19,729 bases of DNA from an uncultured Chloroflexota bacterium. GTDB taxonomy: Bacteria; Chloroflexota; Chloroflexia; Chloroflexales; Roseiflexaceae. Where the stretch lies: contig CALFIC010000022.1 of assembly GCA_937876225.1 (NCBI GenBank), forward strand, positions 1 through 19,729, given 5' to 3'. A program made the position numbers and the translations under genes. The notes below the pieces were generated by a model. The model worked only from the letters and a program-made list of their open reading frames with translations. It made no database searches and was not told where the DNA came from. Of this stretch, positions 14,387 to 19,729 are shown one piece after another. The first letter of the stretch is position 1. Each line of letters begins with the position of its first letter.

Positions 14387-15079
14387 ATGGAACAACACTT
14401 GAATCCGCCCGCCAAGGGCCTGGTCCTCGAAATCGGCAGTGGTGACAATCCCAACCCACGGGCCGATATTCTTGTTGACAAATTTTTGTTTGATAATACC
14501 GAACGTGGTGGCAATATCGTCATCGATCGCCCGATTGTCGTGGCCGATGCCCACCATCTCCCCTTCAAAGACGGGGTATTTGCCTATACCATCTGTTCGC
14601 ACATCCTTGAGCACATGGACGACCCATTGCAGTTTGTGTCAGAACTGACGCGCGTGTCACAGGCTGGCTATATCCAAAGCCCTTCCGAAATCGCCGAGCG
14701 CACATTCCATTGGTCGTTTCATCGCTGGTATGTCAATTTAATCGGCGACACGATTATTTTGCACCCCCGTGAACCCGAAGAACCGTTCGGTGAGTTTTTT
14801 GATTATTTATATGCCTACAATCCGGCCTATTATTTGTTCCAACGCAGTATGCCCCATCTGTTTTGGGTCGAAAAAGAATGGCACGGGACGCTGAAAGTCG
14901 AAGTCCACGATAAATCGCCCCTCAACTTCCATGATCCTGCGCAACTCAAAGCCTTGGTGGCACCGCGCATGGGCACGTTGCGTCTGATTGGCTTGTTGAT
15001 TGCCAGCGACATCGGTCGGCGTATCCCAGCCAGTTGGCGGGCGCGGGTACGGCGGTTGTTGGGTCGCAGCTACCTCTAG
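14387..15079 (+). CDS. Class I SAM-dependent methyltransferase
   Basis: 230 residues with a Rossmann methyltransferase core: motif I VLEIGSGDNPNPRADILVDK (13-32), which includes the NPxPxADxLVD extension seen in a group of methyltransferases near glycan genes; motif II ADAHHLPFKDGVF (53-65); and post-motif SHILEHMDDP (71-80). The middle has the IQSPSEIAERTFHWSFHRW segment, and the C-terminus is basic (RARVRRLLGR). The substrate is unknown. It starts six bases after the mreB stop with little ribosome site, so it is probably translated by coupling from mreB. Surface glycan or lipid methylation is a guess from the wider family. Confidence 0.82.
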   Translation: MEQHLNPPAKGLVLEIGSGDNPNPRADILVDKFLFDNTERGGNIVIDRPIVVADAHHLPFKDGVFAYTICSHILEHMDDPLQFVSELTRVSQAGYIQSPSEIAERTFHWSFHRWYVNLIGDTIILHPREPEEPFGEFFDYLYAYNPAYYLFQRSMPHLFWVEKEWHGTLKVEVHDKSPLNFHDPAQLKALVAPRMGTLRLIGLLIASDIGRRIPASWRARVRRLLGRSYL

Positions 15080-15088
15080 GAGCTGGTA

Positions 15089-15565
15089 ATGGTCGTCCAT
15101 TTGATTAAATCTGCACGGCGTACTACCGTCAGTTATGTGGCGACACCACTACTGGTGTCGCCTGATTATGCCTTGGTGCGCGCCCATTGGACCCGCCCCG
15201 CGGTGGATCTCGGCTATATGCAGTTCGCCCCCGGTGATATCCTCGATGAGCATTTTTATGCCGATCAGTGGTATTCAATATTTGCCGTCTATCAACAAGA
15301 CGGCCGCTTGCGGGGCTGGTATTGCAACGTGTCACGCCCTGCCCTCATCACGGCCACCACCATTCATTCCCATGACCTCGAGCTCGATTTGTTTGTGAGC
15401 CCTGACCGTCAGCAAATGCAACGCCTCGATATCGATGAATACGAAGCCCAACAATACCAAATTCATGACCCAGCTACCTATCAGGCAGGCTGGGCGGCGT
15501 TGCATCAGCTCGAAGTACTTGCACAATCTGGTCAGGCTCCGTTTGACATAAAGGATGCGGTATGA
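15089..15565 (+). CDS. DUF402 (FomD-like) domain protein
   Basis: 158 residues matching the DUF402 fold: GWYCNVSRPALI, then HDLELDLFVSPD and LDIDEYEAQQY, with the Asp/Glu cluster that binds divalent metal in studied members. Characterised relatives hydrolyse nucleoside di- or triphosphates or nucleotidyl-phosphonates (FomD, Ntdp). The substrate here cannot be told from sequence. AGGAG (15078-15082), which overlaps the previous stop codon, lies six bases before the ATG. Its TGA overlaps the next ATG (15562-15565), so it belongs to the mreB unit. Confidence 0.78.
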   Translation: MVVHLIKSARRTTVSYVATPLLVSPDYALVRAHWTRPAVDLGYMQFAPGDILDEHFYADQWYSIFAVYQQDGRLRGWYCNVSRPALITATTIHSHDLELDLFVSPDRQQMQRLDIDEYEAQQYQIHDPATYQAGWAALHQLEVLAQSGQAPFDIKDAV

Positions 15566-16674
15566 GTCAAACACTGGGCGTCGGCCTCATCGGGTATGGG
15601 GCTATAGGCCGGCTTCATGCCACCGTGTTGCAGTTGGTCCCGCAAATCTACCCAACCTTGGCGTATCGCCCGCAATTACGGGCGATTTGTGCTGGTGGCG
15701 CGCGGAGTCACGCCAACGCCCGCCGTGATTACCCGGCGGTGCCCCAAATGGAATATAGTGCCATGTTGGCTGATCCTGCGATCGACGTGATTGCGATTTG
15801 TACCCCCACCGGCGTGCATGCTGAGCAGGTCAGTCAGGCCTTGCAGGCCGGCAAACATGTGATGTGTGAAAAGCCACTGACGGTTGATCCTGTTATTTCT
15901 GCAACACTTGTCGAATTAGCCACCGCGCACCAAAAAATGCTGGTGCTCAATCACCACTTCCGGCGCATTCCGGCGCTCGCTGAAGCGCGGCGCCAGATTG
16001 CTCAAGGGCATTTGGGTACGGGGATTAGTGCCCATCTGCGGTATTTCCGTGCCAGCAATGTCCGCGCTGATCGTCCGCTCACCTGGCGTTTTGTGGGTGA
16101 TACGGGTGGGGTGTTGGTCGATCTCGGGTCGCATTTGATTGATTTGTGCCATTATCTATTCCATAGTCCGATTACTCGCGTCCAAGCTGAATTGCGTACC
16201 GTGATTGCTGAGCGCCCCGATGTGAGTGGCGTATTGACTCCTGTGACGAGTGACGATGTCGCATGGTTGACTGCACAATTAGCCAATGGCATGCGGGTAA
16301 CGATTGAGGCTTCAAAAATGGTGCCCGGTGCTGCCGATGATATTCGGGTCGAAGCCTACGGCAGCGCCGGCAGTGTGGTTTTTGACATGCAAGATGTCAA
16401 TACCTTGCAGATCGGCACTGCAGCCTACCCGGCAGCAATGCAACGCACCCAGATTTGGAATCTGCAGCAACCAAGTGCCAGCTTGCCTGGTGCCGAAACA
16501 CCCACGGGATTGTTGGGCTGGCATGCCGCCGCCTGGGAATCCATGCTCGCCCAGCTTGCTGGTGAGCCGTGTGACGTGTGTGATGGCGCTGCGGGGCTCG
16601 CGGTCGATCGCGTGATTGTCGCTGCCCGCCAAAGCGCCGCCAATGGGAATCAATGGTGCGAGGTCCAAATATGA
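15562..16674 (+). CDS. Gfo/Idh/MocA-family oxidoreductase
   Basis: 370-residue NAD(P)-dependent dehydrogenase, probably acting on a sugar, inositol or sugar nucleotide. The N-terminal Rossmann motif is VGLIGYGAIGRLHA (7-20), the cofactor-binding CEKPL is at 102-106, and the C-terminal catalytic segment is DLGSHLIDLCHYL with Asp187, His191 and Asp194. The usual family lysine is Lys104 in EKP. It overlaps genes on both sides by four bases (ATGA at 15562 and 16671), showing tight coupling with the DUF402 protein and the next methyltransferase. The exact substrate is unknown. The C-terminal domain is complete. Confidence 0.87.
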   Translation: MSQTLGVGLIGYGAIGRLHATVLQLVPQIYPTLAYRPQLRAICAGGARSHANARRDYPAVPQMEYSAMLADPAIDVIAICTPTGVHAEQVSQALQAGKHVMCEKPLTVDPVISATLVELATAHQKMLVLNHHFRRIPALAEARRQIAQGHLGTGISAHLRYFRASNVRADRPLTWRFVGDTGGVLVDLGSHLIDLCHYLFHSPITRVQAELRTVIAERPDVSGVLTPVTSDDVAWLTAQLANGMRVTIEASKMVPGAADDIRVEAYGSAGSVVFDMQDVNTLQIGTAAYPAAMQRTQIWNLQQPSASLPGAETPTGLLGWHAAAWESMLAQLAGEPCDVCDGAAGLAVDRVIVAARQSAANGNQWCEVQI

Positions 16675-17546
16675 CAATCCCCTCAGGATGGCAAGCAGCC
16701 GGGCTCGATTGGCTCGCTATCTGGCGTGATATGTATGACCGTGAGCGTGCCCAAGGCGAGGCTGCCACCCATCCTGATATGGAACGCAGTGCTGACCAAT
16801 ATGCCACGGCCGCGGCCCGATTTGCCCGTAATGTCAAACGGGTGCCCCAACCCGATGCATTTATGAAATGGTTATTGCCACAGCTTACGGTAGGAGATCG
16901 GGTACTTGATATTGGTGCGGGGAGTGGCCGCTATCTGCCGCCATTGACCGCCGCCGGCTGTCAGGTGATAGCGCTCGAACATTCGCCAGCTATGCGTGAA
17001 CAGATTGCGTTGCTGGTCCAAACCGCGCAATTACTACGAGTCACCACCATCGCAGATACCTGGCCGACTGCGCAACCGCTAGCGTGTGAGGTGGCCATGG
17101 CAGTGCATGTGTTGTATGCAGTGCGTGATATTGCCCCATTTCTGCATGCCATGGATGCGTCTGCAAATAAATTATGTGTGCTGGTGTTGGGGTTACGCCA
17201 CCCAACGACGGCAGTATTGCCGCTATGGCAGGCATGGCATGGTGAACCGCGCTTGCCGCTACCCGCAGCGCACGAGTGTATGGCGGCATTGGCACAGCTA
17301 GGGATTGTGGCGAATTTGACGGTGTTACCGGTGACGACGCCAATTAGTTATGCCAATGAAGCCGAAGCCGTGGCCGAAATGTGCTTTCGCTTGCGATTGC
17401 CGTATGATGATGTGCATCAGCAACAGATTGCAACACTAATCACACGTGAGTGGCAGATGAGTATTAGTGGTGAAGTGATTGTGCCACTATTACCACCACC
17501 AAATTGTGTGATTTGGTGGTACCCAACCAAGACGACCGTGGTATAA
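16671..17546 (+). CDS. SAM-dependent methyltransferase, second in the mreB cluster
   Basis: 291 residues. Motif I VLDIGAGSGRYLPPL (78-92) is followed by the acidic strand end VIALEHSPAM (99-108), which binds the SAM ribose, and AMAVHVLYAVRDI in the motif IV region. An N-terminal helical extension of about 60 residues (WLAIWRDMYDRERAQ) and the C-terminal substrate region look unrelated to the first methyltransferase. ATG 16671 is chosen over ATG 16653 because GAGG (16660-16663) lies seven bases before it and it gives the ATGA overlap with the oxidoreductase stop. The stop codon TAA lies inside a TATAAT promoter box, and a hairpin lies in the last codons. Confidence 0.82.
   Translation: MTIPSGWQAAGLDWLAIWRDMYDRERAQGEAATHPDMERSADQYATAAARFARNVKRVPQPDAFMKWLLPQLTVGDRVLDIGAGSGRYLPPLTAAGCQVIALEHSPAMREQIALLVQTAQLLRVTTIADTWPTAQPLACEVAMAVHVLYAVRDIAPFLHAMDASANKLCVLVLGLRHPTTAVLPLWQAWHGEPRLPLPAAHECMAALAQLGIVANLTVLPVTTPISYANEAEAVAEMCFRLRLPYDDVHQQQIATLITREWQMSISGEVIVPLLPPPNCVIWWYPTKTTVV
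17495..17520 (+). other. 10-bp hairpin inside the 3' end of the methyltransferase gene
   Basis: ACCACCAAAT pairs perfectly with ATTTGGTGGT around a TGTGTG loop, in the codons for PPNCVIWW. There is no T-tract after it. It could slow or end transcription from the mreB unit just before the next promoter. Confidence 0.5.
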
Positions 17547-17547
17547 T
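17539..17547 (+). promoter_or_regulatory. Extended -10 promoter element for the UDG gene
   Basis: TGG followed by a perfect TATAAT (17542-17547). The TAA of the upstream gene is within the hexamer. No good -35 was found at the right distance, as is usual for extended -10 promoters. Confidence 0.5.
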
Positions 17548-17568
17548 CAATTCATGATTGTACGCATA

Positions 17569-17582
17569 TGTCATGTGTGACA
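17569..17582. promoter_or_regulatory. Inverted repeat TGTCA-TGTG-TGACA, possible operator
   Basis: Perfect 5-bp arms separated by four bases lie about 20 bases after the extended -10, where a repressor could act on the UDG gene. A second small palindrome, CAATTTTAATTG, follows at 17581-17592. The bound protein is unknown, and this is not the GAAC-N4-GTTC LexA box. Confidence 0.35.
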
Positions 17583-17690
17583 ATTTTAATTGACAAAAAA
17601 CGGTATAAATGCGACGTCTGATATATGTATGGGTGATGGTGTTGTGATATCGCAGTAGTGCGATTGGGAATACGTGTGGTAGGTAGTGTG

Positions 17691-18266
17691 ATGGGTGGAG
17701 TCGATTCACTAGCGTTGATTGCGGACGACATCCGTGTGTGTCGGGCATGTCCGTTGTGTGAATCAGCCACTCAGGCTGTCCCTGGCAGTGGTGCCCCAGA
17801 TGCCCGGCTCATGTTCATTGGTGAAGCGCCAGGGGCTCATGAAGACAAGGCGGGAATGCCCTTTGTGGGCGCATCGGGCAAGCTACTCAACAAATTATTA
17901 CTGGTGGCTGGATTGGACCGATCGGGGTTGTTTATTGCCAATGTTGTCAAACACCGCCCACCCCAAAACCGAGATCCATTGCCAGAAGAAGTGTTGGCAT
18001 GTGCGCCTTTTTTGCAACGTCAAATCGCTGTAATTAATCCACTCGTAATTGTCCCATTAGGCCGCCATGCAGCTGCCCGTTGGATACCTGATATCAAGAT
18101 TAGTAGCGCACATGGTGTGCCCCATCGCATCGCAAACTACATTGTCGTCCCGATGTTCCACCCCGCAGCAGCGTTGTATCAACCACGAAATATGGCAGTG
18201 CTAGAAGCAGATTTTCAGGCTTTAGGCGAATTATATCGGATAGTCTTGCGTGATGCAGTCAAATAG
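17691..18266 (+). CDS. Uracil-DNA glycosylase, family 4-like
   Basis: Removes uracil from DNA at the start of base excision repair; 191 residues. Motif A is GEAPGAHED (44-52), and motif B is MFHPAAAL (155-162, His157). The iron-sulfur ligand candidates are Cys17 and Cys20 in CRACPLC, plus Cys104 in EEVLACAPF. The usual third ligand Cys in the K-C-RPP motif is replaced: the segment reads NVVKHRPPQNRD with His88. ATG 17691 gives the usual short lead before the first Cys and has a weak GGTAGGT upstream. GTG 17658 would add 11 residues. The following gene starts 16 bases after the stop and is probably co-transcribed. Confidence 0.88.
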   Translation: MGGVDSLALIADDIRVCRACPLCESATQAVPGSGAPDARLMFIGEAPGAHEDKAGMPFVGASGKLLNKLLLVAGLDRSGLFIANVVKHRPPQNRDPLPEEVLACAPFLQRQIAVINPLVIVPLGRHAAARWIPDIKISSAHGVPHRIANYIVVPMFHPAAALYQPRNMAVLEADFQALGELYRIVLRDAVK

Positions 18267-18282
18267 CGAAGGAGTTTACTGG

Positions 18283-18828
18283 ATGAAAACATACCAACTA
18301 TCGGCAACCGGACGACGGAACGTCATGTTGTTAATGATTGGTGCAGGGTTAATTTGGATTTTTGCCATTTGGACGTTTCAGTCGACGCTCGCAATTAGTT
18401 ATGTCCCCGGTAAAATCCTTGATTCGTTACAAGCGTCACTTGGGCAGGGATTGACCGTTGATCGTACGGTACCGGCGTTATTCATGTTGGTATTGATGGT
18501 CGCCGCTCCGCTGACCATCTGGAATATCGCGATGGAATGGGTTGCTCGCTATACCCCGACAGGTGATGGGTTGCGCTATGACGCGTTTGGAATTAGTTTG
18601 GTCATTCCGTGGAGCAATATCAGTGACATTCGTGTCATCGATGCCGACAGCGATGAACCAAGCAACGAACTACGCCTCAAAATCGATCCCAGTGCGCAAA
18701 TCAGTAATCCTGTATTGCGGTTGTTGCATATACAAGCCTATGGGCGGGTGGTGTTGCCATTGTATGCAGGGATTGAGCACCGCGAGGAATTAATCGACGA
18801 AATCCGCCGGCGTGCAAATTTGAGTTAA
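18283..18828 (+). CDS. Two-TM membrane protein with PH-like C-terminal domain
   Basis: 181 residues, not assigned to a named gene. There are two predicted membrane helices (about 13-32, VMLLMIGAGLIWIFAIW region, and 63-82, PALFMLVLMVAAPLTIW) joined by a loop of about 30 residues, then a soluble tail (90-181). The tail has the pattern TPTGDGLRYDAFGISLVIPW, then SNISDIRVID, like bacterial PH domains (an 'apparent sensing' strand, IPW, then an I-x-x-I turn). These domains bind membranes or partner proteins, but function here is unknown. ATG 18283 is supported by AAGGAG (18269-18274) eight bases upstream. Longer starts at 18250/18253 overlap the UDG gene and lack a ribosome site. Confidence 0.75.
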   Translation: MKTYQLSATGRRNVMLLMIGAGLIWIFAIWTFQSTLAISYVPGKILDSLQASLGQGLTVDRTVPALFMLVLMVAAPLTIWNIAMEWVARYTPTGDGLRYDAFGISLVIPWSNISDIRVIDADSDEPSNELRLKIDPSAQISNPVLRLLHIQAYGRVVLPLYAGIEHREELIDEIRRRANLS

Positions 18829-18854
18829 ATTGCCGTCGTGAACATCGTTTCTCA

Positions 18855-18892
18855 GTTTGGTTTTGTGTGACCAAACACCAGTATGGTGTTTG
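18855..18892 (+). promoter_or_regulatory. Two overlapping, mutually exclusive hairpins after the PH-like gene
   Basis: Hairpin 1 pairs GTTTGGT (18855-18861) with ACCAAAC (18870-18876). Hairpin 2 pairs CAAACACCA (18872-18880) with TGGTGTTTG (18884-18892) across GTA. They share bases 18872-18876, so only one can form at a time. No strong T-tract follows. They may be a terminator pair for the upstream unit or a leader element for RNase J. Confidence 0.5.
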
Positions 18893-18972
18893 ATTCATTC
18901 GGGATAAATGGCAAGTTGACGTGATCATTCAGTGTACGGTACGAGTGACCACGATAGGTCTGGTAAAACCGT

Positions 18973-18999
18973 TTGGAATAGCAATACGTGTAGTATAAG
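18973..18999 (+). promoter_or_regulatory. Possible promoter for the RNase J gene
   Basis: TATAAG (18994-18999) has a -35-like TTGGAA (18973-18978) 15 bases upstream. It would give a leader of about 105 bases, containing the palindrome GCATCA-TG-TGATGC at 19050-19063. The rest of the 285-base gap 18829-19113 holds no gene that I can support. Confidence 0.35.
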
Positions 19000-19113
19000 A
19001 AAGGACGCAACGTCAGCGATTTTTGGTAGATTCTGTTGCATACCGTTTGGCATCATGTGATGCGTAGGTGGTAGGCGCAAGCGACTAATAAATGTGTTGA
19101 TATTGCAAGTGAA

Positions 19114-19674
19114 ATGACAAAACAGCGATTACGAGTAATCCCGTTGGGTGGTGCCGGTGAAGTTGGCCGTAATATGTGGGTAGTAGAATACGGCGAAGAT
19201 ATTGTAGTGTTGGATTGTGGCGTCATGTTCCCCGAAGCCGAAATGCTGGGCGTTGACTTGGTGTTGCCCGATATCACCTATTTGCGCGAAAACTTGCACA
19301 AAATCCGTGCAATCGTATTGACCCACGGTCACGAAGACCACATTGGCTCATTGCCGTATGTGTTGCCTGAATTAGGCTTCCCGCCTGTCTATGCCACCCC
19401 ATTGACGGCCGGGATGGTCAGTCACAAATTAAAAGAGCATCGCTTGCTCGAACAAACCAAAATTCATCGCTTTGAAGCTGGTGATGAATTGCGGGTTGGT
19501 ATCTTCAAAATCGAAACCTTCCACGTCGCCCACTCGATCCCCGATACCGTTGGTTTGGCAATCAATACCCCTGCCGGTATCGCCGTCTATCTGACGGACT
19601 GGAAGTTTGACCATACTCCTGTCGATAAACGCCCCACCGACATTGCGGCGATTACTGCATTGGGACAACGCAAT
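19114..19674 (+). CDS. rnj: Ribonuclease J, N-terminal fragment (cut by contig end)
   Basis: Metallo-beta-lactamase/beta-CASP ribonuclease with 5' exonuclease and endonuclease activity in mRNA decay and rRNA maturation. 187 codons of a protein normally about 550 residues long are present. RNase J hallmarks: PLGGAGEVGRNMWVVEY (10-26), DCGVMFPEAEMLGVDLVLPD (34-53), metal motif HGHEDH (71-76), HVAHSIPD with His140, and LTDWKFDHTPVD with Asp162. The family usually has GD at that last site; here it is TD, but the metal-binding Asp is kept. The start is ATG 19114, without a strong ribosome site. The genomic frame ends at 19674; the open frame then continues through the adapter and would add an artificial RSEEHTSELQS-type tail. 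Confidence 0.95.
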
Positions 19675-19729
19675 AGATCGGAAGAGCACACGTCTGAACT
19701 CCAGTCACCGATGTTTAGCTCGTATGCCG
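19675..19729. other. Illumina TruSeq adapter read-through with index (not genomic)
   Basis: AGATCGGAAGAGCACACGTC and the bases that follow are the TruSeq index adapter: 34 adapter bases to 19708, a CGATGT-type index from 19709, then CTCGTATGCCG from the flow-cell end. One base appears to differ from the standard sequence. No biological meaning should be read into this part. Confidence 0.97.

Noticed and set aside
13454..14614. 386-residue open frame on the minus strand opposite mreB
   Set aside because: It lies wholly across mreB and the start of the methyltransferase, has a repetitive Asp/His/Gly-rich composition typical of a reverse-frame shadow, and shows no family motif.
17590..17609. 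Promoter made of TTGACA (17590) and TATAAA (17604)
   Set aside because: The spacing is only eight bases, too short for a working -35/-10 pair.
19429..19689. Minus-strand open frame beginning MLFRSI
   Set aside because: It starts inside the Illumina adapter (a known adapter-coded peptide) and is antisense to RNase J.

Overview
This is a whole assembled contig of bacterial DNA. Untrimmed Illumina adapter sequence sits at both ends (1-24 and 19675-19729), so only about 25-19674 is genomic. The gene set and wording of the proteins (one F1F0 ATP synthase operon in the order a-c-b-delta-alpha-gamma-beta-epsilon, an AtpF beginning MEKLGIN-, split XdhC proteins, RNase J, a family 4 type uracil-DNA glycosylase, a receiver-GAF-histidine kinase fusion) and the strong use of TTG for Leu and CAA for Gln suggest a member of the Chloroflexota, probably class Chloroflexia. 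That placement rests on recalled family features, not on a search.

Layout. (1) 25-431, minus strand: the N-terminal 135 codons of catalase-peroxidase KatG, with a good sigma70-type promoter. (2) 432-983: a non-coding stretch of repeats, holding a 100-bp tandem repeat with an internal hairpin and a pyrimidine-rich repeat that recurs at 6269. (3) 984-6188, plus strand: a tightly packed six-gene unit made of a PfkB-family sugar kinase, two XdhC-type proteins, a MobA/MocA-like nucleotidyltransferase, a MoeA-like molybdopterin-binding protein and a receiver-histidine kinase fusion. Four of the six belong to maturation of molybdenum hydroxylases (xanthine or CO dehydrogenase type), but no hydroxylase subunit gene is present. 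A terminator follows at 6220. (4) 6464-13249: the complete atpBEFHAGDC operon, closed by a perfect 17-bp hairpin at 13254-13291. Several of its intergenic gaps carry hairpins. (5) 13370-17546: mreB followed by four close or overlapping genes (methyltransferase, DUF402 protein, Gfo/Idh/MocA oxidoreductase, second methyltransferase), which look like one transcription unit. (6) 17691-18828: a uracil-DNA glycosylase and a two-TM protein with a PH-like tail. (7) 19114-19674: the N-terminal 187 codons of ribonuclease J, cut by the adapter.

The ATP synthase genes together encode the full rotary enzyme: F0 a, c10-15 ring and b in the membrane, and F1 alpha3beta3 gamma delta epsilon in the cytoplasm. 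The region 3 genes would handle insertion, sulfuration and cytidylation of the Mo cofactor and would act on an enzyme encoded elsewhere. The region 5 genes suggest sugar or cell-surface metabolism linked to cell-shape control, which is only an inference. No tRNA, rRNA, CRISPR array, insertion sequence or prophage gene was seen.
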